This document shows, piece by piece, positions 19,877-29,759 of a stretch of 64,000 nucleotides of DNA. Source of the stretch: Saccharothrix australiensis. Its GTDB lineage: Bacteria; Actinomycetota; Actinomycetes; Mycobacteriales; Pseudonocardiaceae. The first letter of the stretch is position 1. The number at the start of each line of letters is the position of its first letter. Below the pieces are notes generated by a model. It was not told the DNA's origin and ran no database searches. It saw only the letters and a list, made by a program, of their open reading frames with translations. The stretch spans positions 6,411,501-6,475,500 of the forward strand of contig NZ_RBXO01000001.1 in the NCBI RefSeq assembly GCF_003634935.1, written 5' to 3'. A program made the translations under genes and the position numbers.

Positions 19877-22771
19877 CTACCCCAGACCGGGCAAACGCCG
19901 GAACCTGTCCGCGGCGGGCGACGGCACCCGCCGCGGTCGCGCGGTGCCCGCCCACGCCTCGGCGCTGCGGCGCAGCGCCGTCCGGGCGAGGTCGTCGAGC
20001 GAGCTGCGGTTGGCGTCCACCCGGCCGTCCGCGTCGATCTCGGTCGCCGCCAGCTCGCGCAGGAGGACGCGGCCCCGGCCGCCCGGCGTCGGTTCGCTCA
20101 CGTCCAGGACCTTGAAGCTCGTGCCCGGCACGAACAGCACGCGGTCCTCGACCGGCGCGTCGTCCGGTTCGAGCAACCTCGTCCGGCGCGCGGTCATCGA
20201 CCACACCAGCACGTCGACGCTGCCTTCCAGGCCGGCGCACGGATCGGTGAGCGCGTTGAGGAACCCCCACTCGGTGAACAGCCGGTGGCGGGTGTAGAGG
20301 TCCCACTGGGCGCTCGTCGGCGTCATCGTGAACACGGTCGAGCCGCGGTGCGAGGGCAGGCGCTGGAGCCCCGCGACGACGCAGCGCGCGAGCGGGACGT
20401 GCGGCCCGACGGTCGCCGCGCGCAACGCCCGGTCGACGTCCGCGCCTTCCGCCGACAGGTAGTGGCGCACCGCGACGGCCTCGGTCAGCACGTCGGACGA
20501 CGACCGCGACACCGTGCCCTGGAAACCGGGGTGCTCGGACAGCACCCTGGCGATCGTGTTGGCCATGACGCCGAACCGGGGGCCGAGGTTCTTGCGCAGC
20601 CACTCGCGTTCCTTGTCGATGCCCTTGGCGGGCAGCAGCGCGGACGCGACGGACCTGGGTGTCGGCTGCCTCGTGGCGGACAGGTCCGGCGCGGCGTCGG
20701 TCGGCGCGGCGTCGGTCGGCGCGGCGTCGGTCGGCGCGTGGTCGGTCGGCGCGTGGTCGGTCGGCACGGCGTCGGTCCCGGCGGGCGGTTCGTCGGCCGG
20801 CGGCTGCTCGGCGGCGCCGGTGGTCGACGCGTCGACGGCCCGCGGGTCGACGGGGTCGTGCGGCACGTCGGCGGGTGGCGTCCCGCCGGGAGGACCAGCG
20901 GGTGGTGGCCCGACGTCGGGGTCGGGTCGCGGCGACGGTGGTGACGGCGGGATGCCCGGCGCGTCCACGGGCGTGCTCTCCAGGCGCATCGCCACGGGCG
21001 GGAACGGCACGGCGGACGGCGTCCGCGCGGGCGGCGGCTCCGGAGTCGGCGCGCCGGTCGGTTCCGGCGTCCCGGCGGCGGTCACGTCGTCCGCCGACCC
21101 GCGGGTCGGCGCCCCGGTCACGTCGGCCGACAACCCACCGGTCGGTGCCCCGGTCACATCGGCCGACAACCCACCGGTCGGCGCCCCGGTCACATCGGCC
21201 GACAACCCACCGGTCGGTGCCGACGTCCCGGCCGCGGTGGTCGCGCCCGGCGGCGGTGCCGGGTGCTCCACGGGCATGTCCACCGGTTCGGGCGCGGTGA
21301 TCGGTGGCGCGATCGCGGGGAAGGTCCCGATCCGTTCGGTCCCGGCCTCGATGCCGTCGGGGTCGACTCCCCCTGCTTCGGCCCCGAGCGCCTCGGCGGC
21401 ACGGGCCCCGGCCGCGCCGAGGTCCGCGCCGGGGTCCCGACCGCCCGCCGCCTCGCCGGCCACGTGCCCGGCTGCCGGCCCGTACGCCACCACCGGCTCG
21501 GGCCGCCGCAGCGCCGCCGCCGGCACCAGCCGGCTGACCTGGCGGGTCGGGTAGTCCAGCCGCCCGAGCACGTCCTCGGCGAGCATCCGCATCCGGTCGG
21601 TCTGCCCCTGGCCCGCGCCGTCGAACACCACCATGCTCGCCGCCGCGTCGACCGGCGCCGCGCGCACCGCCTCGGCGTTCACGAGGTGGTGGGTCGGCCG
21701 GACCCACAGGCCGGCCCGCACGACCTCGACCACGGCGTCCGGCGCGTACCAGAACACCGCCGGCGCGACTTCCGCGACGCCCTGGATCGGCGGCCGGTAG
21801 CGGTGCGGCGCGACCTCGGCCGGGACCTGGTCGTCCTCCCGCGGCTCGTAGGCGACCTGCTGCACGAAGGTGTTCCAGCCGAGCGACCCGTCCGGCTGGA
21901 CGGTGAACACGTCGGGCGCGTGGGCCGCGCCGACCGGCAGGCCGGTGTAGCACACGGCGCGCACCCGGAGGGAGTTCGCCAGGGCCTGGCCCAGCGGCAG
22001 GTGCGCCGGGTGCCGCACCGGTCCATAGTGGACGAACCGCACCTTCGGCTTGATGTCGTCGTGGACGGTCACGAAGAAGCGCGCGACGTCGTCCAGCGAG
22101 ACCTCCGCGCCGCCGGGGCAGCCGAGCACGACCGCGAGCACGTCGGGCTGGCAGGGCAGTTCCGCGATCAGGTGGTTGCGCGCGGCCCACTGCCGCCGCC
22201 CCTCGCCGACCGGCCTGATCCACACCCCGCCGGGCAGCGGCTCGGCGACGCCCGTGGCGCTCGTGGGCACGGTGTCCGCGACCGCCCGCGAGTCCCAGGA
22301 GGGACGCGGGAAGCGCTTGGCCTCCCACTGCGGTGGCCGGCCGCGGTGGAACCGCACCCAGCCGCTGCCCCGCCCCGCGTGGACGAACAGCGAACCGCCC
22401 GCGCCGCGCACCACGGTCCCGTCCGGGACGACGACGGTGCGCCCTAGCCGCTCGGCGAGCCACTGCCCGGCGAGCGCCATCGTCTCCCGCGACCGGCCGC
22501 CGACGACGAGGCGGACGCCCTTGCGGCGGTCCGCCAGGCTCGACGCCAGTGACTCCCAGAAGTTGAACGGGCTCTCGGCGGGCAGGTCGACGATGACGAC
22601 GTCGTGGTCGGGGTCGACGGGCACCGACAGCGCCAGCGACAACGCCTCGTCGGGGACCGCGCCCTTGGCGTGCACCACCGTCGCGTTGCCGACCGTCCGG
22701 TGGAACAGCTCGTCGCCGGGGTGCGGTCGGTGCCGACGGCCGAGCAACGGCCTCTTGGGAAGTGGTGCCAC
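19877..22771 (-). CDS. T7SS-locus protein with ADP-ribosyltransferase-like C-terminus
   Basis: A 964-aa protein with a GTG start at 22771, two bases after the eccB stop, and a GGAAGGA site inside the end of eccB. The open frame upstream is a shadow of eccB and eccD. Residues 1-420 are a folded globular region I do not recognise. Residues about 430-700 are low-complexity Pro/Ala/Thr with a 12-residue repeat (GAPTGGLSADVT, about 3.5 copies) and a PTDAA repeat. Residues about 720-964 look like an ART fold: GLQRLPSHRGSTVFTM fits the R-containing strand, FLNALTDP the STS region, and FVPGTSFKVLDV is the typical late strand. The canonical STS and ExE signatures are weak, so it may be inactive. A place within the secretion apparatus or as an effector are both possible. 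Confidence 0.75.
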   Translation of the reverse strand: MAPLPKRPLLGRRHRPHPGDELFHRTVGNATVVHAKGAVPDEALSLALSVPVDPDHDVVIVDLPAESPFNFWESLASSLADRRKGVRLVVGGRSRETMALAGQWLAERLGRTVVVPDGTVVRGAGGSLFVHAGRGSGWVRFHRGRPPQWEAKRFPRPSWDSRAVADTVPTSATGVAEPLPGGVWIRPVGEGRRQWAARNHLIAELPCQPDVLAVVLGCPGGAEVSLDDVARFFVTVHDDIKPKVRFVHYGPVRHPAHLPLGQALANSLRVRAVCYTGLPVGAAHAPDVFTVQPDGSLGWNTFVQQVAYEPREDDQVPAEVAPHRYRPPIQGVAEVAPAVFWYAPDAVVEVVRAGLWVRPTHHLVNAEAVRAAPVDAAASMVVFDGAGQGQTDRMRMLAEDVLGRLDYPTRQVSRLVPAAALRRPEPVVAYGPAAGHVAGEAAGGRDPGADLGAAGARAAEALGAEAGGVDPDGIEAGTERIGTFPAIAPPITAPEPVDMPVEHPAPPPGATTAAGTSAPTGGLSADVTGAPTGGLSADVTGAPTGGLSADVTGAPTRGSADDVTAAGTPEPTGAPTPEPPPARTPSAVPFPPVAMRLESTPVDAPGIPPSPPSPRPDPDVGPPPAGPPGGTPPADVPHDPVDPRAVDASTTGAAEQPPADEPPAGTDAVPTDHAPTDHAPTDAAPTDAAPTDAAPDLSATRQPTPRSVASALLPAKGIDKEREWLRKNLGPRFGVMANTIARVLSEHPGFQGTVSRSSSDVLTEAVAVRHYLSAEGADVDRALRAATVGPHVPLARCVVAGLQRLPSHRGSTVFTMTPTSAQWDLYTRHRLFTEWGFLNALTDPCAGLEGSVDVLVWSMTARRTRLLEPDDAPVEDRVLFVPGTSFKVLDVSEPTPGGRGRVLLRELAATEIDADGRVDANRSSLDDLARTALRRSAEAWAGTARPRRVPSPAADRFRRLPGLG
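20690..20770. repeat. 15-bp coding minisatellite (PTDAA/PTDHA)
   Basis: Five copies of a 15-bp unit encode Pro-Thr-Asp-(Ala/His)-Ala in the disordered linker of the ART-like protein. Confidence 0.8.
21106..21219. repeat. 36-bp coding tandem repeat (GAPTGGLSADVT)
   Basis: Just over three nearly identical 36-bp units encode a 12-residue repeat in the linker of the ART-like protein. Units differ at single bases, which indicates recent expansion. Confidence 0.85.
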
Positions 22772-22773
22772 CG

Positions 22774-24132
22774 CTATCCGTCCTTCCTGACGCCGACCGC
22801 GGACCGGGACAGCGTCGGACCGGTGGGCAGCGCGGAGAGCACGACGTCGGGCACGGGGGTCGGCACGACACCGCCGTAACCCAGCGCCGTGACCGAGTCG
22901 TCGTCGGCTATCGGGTACTTCACGCCCCGATCGGTGATCAGGTAGCGGTCGGGCTTGCGCTGCCCGGCGGGCACCGGCACGGCGGCGGCGAGCATCCCGC
23001 TGCCGGGCCGCAGCGTCGCGCCGGCGGCGTCCCGCACCGGCCGTCCGGCGTGCTCCGCACCGACGGTCACGACCGCGCTGGTCACCTCCGCCCCGGAGGG
23101 CGTCTGCACGAGGCACGCGGCACCGGACCCGAGACCGGGCGCGGGGCGGGCCTGCGCCACGGCCGGCAGCCGGTCGAGCAGCGTGGTGTCCGACGACCGG
23201 CGGGCGGACGCGAGCGCGGGCGCGTCGATGTCGGTCGGCGACGAGCCCCGCGCCGCCACCGACAGCAGCGCCGCCTCCGTCGCCGTGATCGGGGCCAGGC
23301 CGTCCTCGCGGGCCACCCAGAACTGGTCGCCACCGGCGGCCAGGCGCTGCCGGAACACCTGGCCGACCACGGACGGACGCCCCGCCACCGCGGGTCCGGC
23401 GTTGCCCGCGCCCTGGATCTCCGCGGCCTCCAGCGCCGGTCCCTCGGGCAGCTGGGCCAGCCACGTGCCGGGCGCGGTCGGCACGGGCAGCGCCGGCACG
23501 CCGAGGGCCACCAGCGCGGCCTCGTGGCCGACCCGGTGCCTGACCCCGTCCAGCACCACGTGCCGCGTGCCGTCGGGCGCCCGGACGAGCACGTACCGGC
23601 CGCCCGCGACCGGGTCGGCCGCCGCCGCGCCGCCCAGCACCATGCTCATCGACGGCTCCGCGCCGGCACCGGGGTCCAGGCACAGCAGCCATGGCCCGGT
23701 GACGAGGTCGGCGGCGGGCGGCACGCTGTCCGGCGCGTCGGCGATGCCGATCGGGGGGCCGTGCGGCACGTCGGCCAGGGACGCCTTGGACACCATTTGC
23801 ACCTTCGCCTGCCCGCCTTGGCGCAGCAGGGCGGACGCGTGGTTCAGCGTCGGGCGCAGCACCCCGTCGACGTAGACGTACCGGTTGCCGGTCTCCTTCT
23901 CGACCACGAGGGCGCCCGGTGTCCGCCAGGCCGTGTTCCCGCCGGGCACGACCAGGCCGTACACCCAGAACCCCACCCCGACCAGCACCCCGATGGCCAG
24001 CCCGGCGAACAGCCCGAACCGGTGGCCGCGCTCGGGCGGTTCCGCCGGGCTCGGGTCGCCGGACACCAGGGCCGAGGACATGCGGCCCATCAGGAAGCCG
24101 TAGGCGTGGACGCGGTCCCGCTGGGTCTGCAC
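22774..24132 (-). CDS. eccB: T7SS core membrane protein EccB
   Basis: A 452-aa protein with a GTG start reading QTQRDRVHAYGFLMGRM, the hallmark EccB N-terminus. One transmembrane helix spans residues 39-62 (FGLFAGLAIGVLVGVGFWVYG). The rest is the large extracytoplasmic repeat domain, including the GNRYVYVDGVLRPTLNHASALL segment and the DRYLITDRGVKYPIADD segment near the end that typify the family. EccB is a structural subunit of the ESX membrane complex with EccC, EccD and EccE. It starts 6 bp after the eccD stop and ends 2 bp before the ART-like gene, so translation is probably coupled. Confidence 0.96.
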   Translation of the reverse strand: MQTQRDRVHAYGFLMGRMSSALVSGDPSPAEPPERGHRFGLFAGLAIGVLVGVGFWVYGLVVPGGNTAWRTPGALVVEKETGNRYVYVDGVLRPTLNHASALLRQGGQAKVQMVSKASLADVPHGPPIGIADAPDSVPPAADLVTGPWLLCLDPGAGAEPSMSMVLGGAAAADPVAGGRYVLVRAPDGTRHVVLDGVRHRVGHEAALVALGVPALPVPTAPGTWLAQLPEGPALEAAEIQGAGNAGPAVAGRPSVVGQVFRQRLAAGGDQFWVAREDGLAPITATEAALLSVAARGSSPTDIDAPALASARRSSDTTLLDRLPAVAQARPAPGLGSGAACLVQTPSGAEVTSAVVTVGAEHAGRPVRDAAGATLRPGSGMLAAAVPVPAGQRKPDRYLITDRGVKYPIADDDSVTALGYGGVVPTPVPDVVLSALPTGPTLSRSAVGVRKDG

Positions 24133-24138
24133 GGCCGG

Positions 24139-25563
24139 TCACCCGGCCAGACCGCGGGCCCAGGCGTACACGCCGAGCACCTGGAACAGCAGCGGGACGA
24201 GGGCCAGCGCGGTGCCGGTCTCCAGGATGTTGCCCAGGTGGCCCCAGATCGGCAGCAGCCTCCGGGTGGGCGGGCGGGTCGCCGCCAGCGCCAGCACGCC
24301 CACCGCCAGGGTCAGCAGGACCACCGCCACCACCTGGAACGCCACCGGCGCGCCGTCGACCAGGCGCAGCACGACGAAGACCGCGCCCGCCGCGCCCGCC
24401 GCGATCACCGCGAGCCGCTGGAGCAGGCCCGCGAAGCCGCGCGCCCGCAGGCACAGCGCGGCGGTGAACACGACCGGCAGCGCGACGCCGACCCAGCCGG
24501 GCAGGTCGAGCAGGTGCGGGAACGACACCGCGTACACCAGCGAGGCGGTCGTGGTGATCACGTTCAGGTACCGGTCGGCCATCCCGGTGCGCGCCACGAC
24601 GTCCGCCGCCGGCAGCGGGTCGATGTCGACCTGGAGCTCGTCGGCGCTCTTCGGGAGCTGCGGTCCCCGGATGCGGGCCAGCCGGATCGCGATCCGGGGC
24701 GAGTAGATCATCACCACGAAGAACGCGCCGGACACCACGGCGGCGGTCTGCCCCGGCGTGAGGCCGACCCCGACCAGGAGCCACCCGGCGACCATCACGG
24801 CGACGCCGCCGACCGCGACGACGCCGAACGGGACGACGGGGACGTCGCGCGCCACGGAGTACCGCGCGCCGAGCAGCAGCCCGGCGACGCCGGTCGCGCA
24901 CACCGCCGCGAGCACGACCGTCCCCGGCGCCCACCGCTGCGCCGGCTCGGACCCGGCCACCCCGATCAGGCCGGCCGTGGCGGCGAACGCGCAGGCGGCG
25001 AGTCCCGGCAGGGCCGCGAGCAGCCAGTCGCCCCGCCACCGGCCCGCCCCGACCGAAGCGACCGCGAACAGCAGCGCGAGCACGCCGGACGCGATCGTGG
25101 CGGCGGGCGGCGACGCGCCGCCGAGCAGCACGGCGAGGGTCGCGGCGACCGCCGACCCGGCCAGCACGAGGAACAGGGGCCGGGCGTGCTCGGGTCGCCA
25201 GTGGTTGCGCTGCCGGGCGATGGCGGTGGCCATGCCGTCGGCGATGTCGTCGAAGTCCAGTTCGGGCAGCGGGTCCCCGGCGGGGCGCAGGTGGAACTGC
25301 TCGCCCTCCACCCAGTCCAGGCTCTCCGGCGTGCCGTCCGCGTCGAACGGCGCGTCGCCGAGCCGTTGCAGGACCCACGAGCCCGCGTCACCGGTGTCGA
25401 CCGGGCCGGTGACGTCGGCCGGTCGCCGGCGGTCCGCGGTGTGCCGGACCAGGACCGGCAGCAGGTCCGAGACCGTGGTGGACGTCGGCACCGCGAGGTC
25501 GGCCCGACCTCCGGGGCCGACGACCGTGATGCGGCACAGGTCGCCCGACAGCGCGCTGGTCAC
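24139..25563 (-). CDS. eccD: T7SS integral membrane protein EccD
   Basis: A 474-aa protein with a GTG start at 25563 and GGGAGGGA upstream. Residues 1-95 form the ubiquitin-like cytoplasmic domain (CRITVVGPGGRADLAVPTST). From about residue 125 there are around eleven hydrophobic helices, as expected for EccD, which dimerises to form the membrane vestibule of the ESX complex. It lies between eccC and eccB; the 118-bp gap to eccC contains two copies of a TCACGCGAATCCC segment of unknown meaning. Confidence 0.96.
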   Translation of the reverse strand: MTSALSGDLCRITVVGPGGRADLAVPTSTTVSDLLPVLVRHTADRRRPADVTGPVDTGDAGSWVLQRLGDAPFDADGTPESLDWVEGEQFHLRPAGDPLPELDFDDIADGMATAIARQRNHWRPEHARPLFLVLAGSAVAATLAVLLGGASPPAATIASGVLALLFAVASVGAGRWRGDWLLAALPGLAACAFAATAGLIGVAGSEPAQRWAPGTVVLAAVCATGVAGLLLGARYSVARDVPVVPFGVVAVGGVAVMVAGWLLVGVGLTPGQTAAVVSGAFFVVMIYSPRIAIRLARIRGPQLPKSADELQVDIDPLPAADVVARTGMADRYLNVITTTASLVYAVSFPHLLDLPGWVGVALPVVFTAALCLRARGFAGLLQRLAVIAAGAAGAVFVVLRLVDGAPVAFQVVAVVLLTLAVGVLALAATRPPTRRLLPIWGHLGNILETGTALALVPLLFQVLGVYAWARGLAG

Positions 25564-25681
25564 GCGAATCCCTCCCCCGCAGAGCCCGATGACACGCCGC
25601 TCACGCGAATCCCCTTGTGCAGCCCGAAGACGCGCCGATCACCCGGATTCCTCCACCAACGCCACGTCCCCCTGACCGCGG

Positions 25682-28600
25682 TCACGACTCCACCGCCCCG
25701 CGGTGCGCCACGAGCCCGGACGCCCGCGCACCGTCCACCGGCCCACCACCGGGCGCGTCCACGAACGCCGTCTGCACCAGCCGGATGCCCCGCCGCGTGA
25801 CGAGCTGCGCCCGGCCCGCCGGGAGCGTGCGTGGTTTCGCCTCGCCGAGGAAACCGCCCTCCTCCTTGGGGTAGGAGAACAGCAGGGCGGGCGTCGCCAG
25901 CTCCCACAGCCGGCGCACCACCGGGTCCATCATCGCCCGCATCCCGCCCGCGCTGGTGCGCGCCACGATGAGGTGGAAGCCGATGTGGACGCCCTGGGCG
26001 AGCAGCGGCAGCAGCGGTTCCAGCGCGGACGAGCCGCCGAAGTCGCGGCCGAGCATCTCGTAGTCGTCCACGACGATGAACAGCTCGGGACCCTGCCACC
26101 AACCCCTGGCGCGCAGCTCGTCCGGCCTGACCTCGGGACCGGGCACCCGGCGGCCCAGCGAGACGGACGCCTGCTCCGCCAGCTCGTGCAGGGCGTCGGA
26201 GGTGACGGCGTACCCGGTCCGGTACTCCTCCGGCACCAGCTCGTCCAACCGCCGGGCCGAGTCGCCGAGCAGGATTTTCGCCTCGTCCGGGGCGTACCGC
26301 CGGGTCACGGCGTCCAGGACCAGCCGGAGCGCGTTGGTCTTGCCGGTCTCGGCGTCGCCGAACACGAGCAGGTGCGGCGTCACGCCGAAGTCGTGCCACA
26401 CCGGGTTCAGGCGCTGCTCGTCCAGGCCGAGGCAGGCGCGCAGCACCTCGCCCTCCGGTGCGGGCAGGTCGGTCCGCGGCAGGCTGGTCGGCAGCATCCG
26501 GACGGGCGGCACCGGGCGGCCCGGCCAGAACTCCCGCGCCTCCTCGGCGATCGCCTTGGTGGCCGCGGTCAGGTCGGCGGCGTCGCCGCCGTCCATCCTG
26601 GGCAGCGCGGCCAGGAAGTGGTCGCCCGAGCTGGTGAGGCCCCGCCCCGGCTGGGCGGGCACCGTCGCCGCCTTGCGGGAGGCCACCTCGGACTCCATCG
26701 AGTCGCCGAGGCGCAGCTCGAACCGGGTGCCGAGCAGGTCGCGCAGCCAGGGCCGGATCTCCGACCACCGGGTGGCGACCACCACCACGTGGACGCCGTA
26801 GGACAGCCCGCGCGAGGCCAGCTCGTTGATCCTGGTCTCCAGGTCGTCGTAGTCCTGCCGCAGGCTGAACCAGCCGTCGACGACGAGGAACACGTCGCCG
26901 TGCGGGTCGTCGACCTCACCCCGCGCGCACATCGCGCGGTACGCGCCGATCGACTCGACGCCGTGCTCGGCGAAGGTGGCCTCCCGCTGTTCGAGGACCT
27001 GCATCAGCTCCTCGATCGTGCGGACCACCCGGTCGCGGTCCAGTCGGGTCGCGACCGAGCCCACGTGCGGCAGGCCGGACACGGACATGATCCCGCCGCC
27101 GCCGAAGTCGAGGCAGTAGAACTGGACCTCGCGCGGGGTGTGGGTCATCGCCAGCGCCAGCACGAGGGTCCGCAGGAGGGTCGACTTGCCGGTCTGCGGC
27201 GCGCCGACGATCGCGACGTGCCCGTCCGCGCCGGACAGGTCGGCCACCATCAGCTCGCGGACCTGCTCCTGCGGGCGGTCGACCAGGCCGACGGGCACCC
27301 GCAGCCGGCCGAACCCGGCGTCGTCGGCCACCACCATGCCGCGCACCGGGTCGGGCAGCACGCCCGGCAGGAGGCTGTCGAGGCTGGGCGACTCGGCGAG
27401 CGGCGGCAGCCACACCTGGCGCGCGGGCGGTCCCGCGCCGACCAGCCGCGCGATCAGCACGTCGGCGAGGCTCTCCTCGTCCTCGTCGCCCGCCGCGGGC
27501 TCCTCGTCGCCCGCGTCGGCCCCGTCGCCCGCCGCGGGCTCCTCCTCGGCGGCCAGGACGTGCGCCAGCGGGTGCGGCTGGGTGGTGAACGGGAGCACGT
27601 CGAGGCTGAGCGGCGTGCTCCGCGCGGCCTGCCCGTCCCGGACCGCGGGGACGGGGCAGTCGCCGGACACGTAGGCCGACTTGAACCGCAGCAGGTTCGT
27701 CGTGTCGAGCTTGAGGTAGCCGTTGCCGGGCTCGGGCGGCAGCTGGTAGGCGTCGGCGACGCCGATGACGCTGCGCGACTCCATCGACGAGAAGGTGCGC
27801 AACGCGATCCGGTACGACAGGTGACCCTCGACGCGGTTGATCCGCCCCTCGTCGATCCGCTGCGAGGCGAGCAGCAGGTGCACGCCGAGGCTGCGGCCGA
27901 GCCGTCCGATCGACACGAACAGGTCCATGAACTCCGGTTTGCTGCTCAACAGCTCGGAGAACTCGTCCACGATCACGAACAGCACCGGGAACGGCGCGAG
28001 CTGCCGACCGGCCGCGCGGGCCTTCTCGTACTCGAACAGCGACACGAAACCGCCGGCCCGCAACAGTTCCTGCCGACGCGTCAACTCGCCGTTGATCGCG
28101 TCCTGCATCCGGTCGACCAGCACCAGCTCGTCGGCCAGGTTCGTGATCATCGCGGAGGTGTGCGGGAGCCTGTCCATGCCGAGGAAGGTCGCGCCGCCCT
28201 TGAAGTCCACGAGCACGAAGTTCAGGATCTCCGAGGAGTGGGTCGCCGCGAGCGCGCACACCAGCGTGCGCAGCAGCTCGCTCTTGCCGGAACCGGTGGC
28301 CCCGATGAGCATCCCGTGCGGGCCGACGCCGCCCTGCGCGGGCTCCTTGAGGTCCAGCTCGATGACCTCGCCCTCCCCGGTCACCCCGATCGGCACGGAC
28401 ATCCTGGAGCGCAGCGCGTTCCGCGGTCGCCACTGCGCCGGCACGTCGAAGGTCCGGGCGTCGCGGATGCCGAGCAGCGTGGTCAGCTCGATGTCGGCCT
28501 CCAGCGCGCCGTCGACCACGTCGATCGTGCCGCTGGTCCGCTTCGGCGCGAGCACCCTGGCGAGGGTCTCCGCCTGCCCGGTGCTGATCCGGTCGCACTC

Positions 28601-29725
28601 GGCGACGCCGACCGCGTCGCCGGACGGGAACTCCACGGTGGTGCCCTTCGCGGTCAGGCGCAACACCTTCGGCCCACCGGTCATCTCGCCGGTGATGTCG
28701 AGCAGTACGACGTTGCGCAGTCCCGCGCCGTGCAGGCGCGAGTGCTCCGGGATGCGGCCCAGGTGCGCGACGACCACGACGAACGGCTCGTTGACGCCGA
28801 CCGGCGCGGCCTTGTCGTGGTCGCCCCGGTCGGTGACCTCGGTGCCGAGCAGCGCCATCAGCTCGTCGTGGTCGCAGGCCAGCATCCGCACCGGCCCGGC
28901 GGCGTCCCGCGCCGTGGGGTGCGCGTTGTGCGGCAACCACTTCACCCAGTCCCACTCGGGCCGGGACGCCTCGGGCGTCAGCACGGCGACGCGCAGCTCG
29001 TCGGGCGCGTGGAAGGTCACCAGCTGGGCGAGGACCGCCCTGGCGAGGCCGAGCGCGGCGGTGATGTCGCCGGTCAGCTCGACGCTGGTGAAGCTGCGCA
29101 TCCCGACCGACGTCGGGATGCCGTTGACCACGCGGTACGCCTCGCCGAACCGGCGCAGCGCCACGGACGACAGCGGTTCCAGGTCCTCGATCGGCTTGGT
29201 CGACGGCGGCAGGAACTCCAGCACCGCGGGCCGCGAGCCGAGCCCGATCCGCACCCGGCCGAAGTCCTCGTGGCTGCCCCTCCGCTCCCACAGCCGCGCA
29301 CCCGTCGCGATCGACCACAGCCGAGCGGGGTCCGGGTTGTTCCACAGCACGGCCCGGCGCTGCTCGTGCGCGGTGTCCCTGGCCCGCGCGCGCAGCTGGG
29401 CGATGTACCGCAGGTAGTCCCGGCGCTCCGCGTGCAGCTGCTTCTTGCGCTCGGCGCCTGCCCGACCGATCTGGGAGAGGCTCATGAACAGCATGGAGAC
29501 GGCCATCGCGCCGCCCACGATGTACATGACCGGGGACCCGTTGCCCAGGGAGTAGATGAGCACCATCGAGATGGCGCCGATGCCCATCGGGAGGTACATC
29601 ATGACCGAGGTGAGGTCCTGCGGGGCCTCGTCGGTCATCACCGGCGGCTCCTCCAGCTGGACCTGGCCCTCGGGCATCGCCGGGCCGTCCGCGCGTGGCG
29701 GTCGCTTGACGGTGACGGTGCTCAT
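25682..29725 (-). CDS. eccC: T7SS FtsK/SpoIIIE-type ATPase EccC
   Basis: A 1347-aa protein with an ATG start behind GGGAGG. Two transmembrane helices lie at about residues 42-82. Three P-loop domains follow: GATGSGKSE near 480, GAPQTGKST near 843 and GDAETGKTN near 1125. The Walker B strand NFVLVDFKGGATF of the first domain is intact; FYCLDFGGGGI marks the second. It is one polypeptide, not split into EccCa and EccCb as in mycobacterial ESX-1. EccC is the motor that binds C-terminal signals of WXG100 substrates and drives export. It leads the eccC-eccD-eccB core block and follows the proline-rich secreted protein by 34 bp. Confidence 0.97.
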   Translation of the reverse strand: MSTVTVKRPPRADGPAMPEGQVQLEEPPVMTDEAPQDLTSVMMYLPMGIGAISMVLIYSLGNGSPVMYIVGGAMAVSMLFMSLSQIGRAGAERKKQLHAERRDYLRYIAQLRARARDTAHEQRRAVLWNNPDPARLWSIATGARLWERRGSHEDFGRVRIGLGSRPAVLEFLPPSTKPIEDLEPLSSVALRRFGEAYRVVNGIPTSVGMRSFTSVELTGDITAALGLARAVLAQLVTFHAPDELRVAVLTPEASRPEWDWVKWLPHNAHPTARDAAGPVRMLACDHDELMALLGTEVTDRGDHDKAAPVGVNEPFVVVVAHLGRIPEHSRLHGAGLRNVVLLDITGEMTGGPKVLRLTAKGTTVEFPSGDAVGVAECDRISTGQAETLARVLAPKRTSGTIDVVDGALEADIELTTLLGIRDARTFDVPAQWRPRNALRSRMSVPIGVTGEGEVIELDLKEPAQGGVGPHGMLIGATGSGKSELLRTLVCALAATHSSEILNFVLVDFKGGATFLGMDRLPHTSAMITNLADELVLVDRMQDAINGELTRRQELLRAGGFVSLFEYEKARAAGRQLAPFPVLFVIVDEFSELLSSKPEFMDLFVSIGRLGRSLGVHLLLASQRIDEGRINRVEGHLSYRIALRTFSSMESRSVIGVADAYQLPPEPGNGYLKLDTTNLLRFKSAYVSGDCPVPAVRDGQAARSTPLSLDVLPFTTQPHPLAHVLAAEEEPAAGDGADAGDEEPAAGDEDEESLADVLIARLVGAGPPARQVWLPPLAESPSLDSLLPGVLPDPVRGMVVADDAGFGRLRVPVGLVDRPQEQVRELMVADLSGADGHVAIVGAPQTGKSTLLRTLVLALAMTHTPREVQFYCLDFGGGGIMSVSGLPHVGSVATRLDRDRVVRTIEELMQVLEQREATFAEHGVESIGAYRAMCARGEVDDPHGDVFLVVDGWFSLRQDYDDLETRINELASRGLSYGVHVVVVATRWSEIRPWLRDLLGTRFELRLGDSMESEVASRKAATVPAQPGRGLTSSGDHFLAALPRMDGGDAADLTAATKAIAEEAREFWPGRPVPPVRMLPTSLPRTDLPAPEGEVLRACLGLDEQRLNPVWHDFGVTPHLLVFGDAETGKTNALRLVLDAVTRRYAPDEAKILLGDSARRLDELVPEEYRTGYAVTSDALHELAEQASVSLGRRVPGPEVRPDELRARGWWQGPELFIVVDDYEMLGRDFGGSSALEPLLPLLAQGVHIGFHLIVARTSAGGMRAMMDPVVRRLWELATPALLFSYPKEEGGFLGEAKPRTLPAGRAQLVTRRGIRLVQTAFVDAPGGGPVDGARASGLVAHRGAVES

Positions 29726-29759
29726 GTCGCCTCCCTCGGCAGGACATCCGCACGGCGGT

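Noticed and set aside
20690-21219. Regular tandem repeats suggestive of a CRISPR array
   Set aside because: Repeats are contiguous, in frame and encode Pro/Ala/Thr linkers; no unique spacers.
22772-25378. 5' extension of the ART-like open frame
   Set aside because: Overlaps eccB and eccD in another frame and looks like shadow; the GTG at 22771 has a ribosome site.
22762-25800. Plus-strand open frame of 1012 codons
   Set aside because: Antisense of eccB and eccD; composition is His/Arg/Gly-biased.
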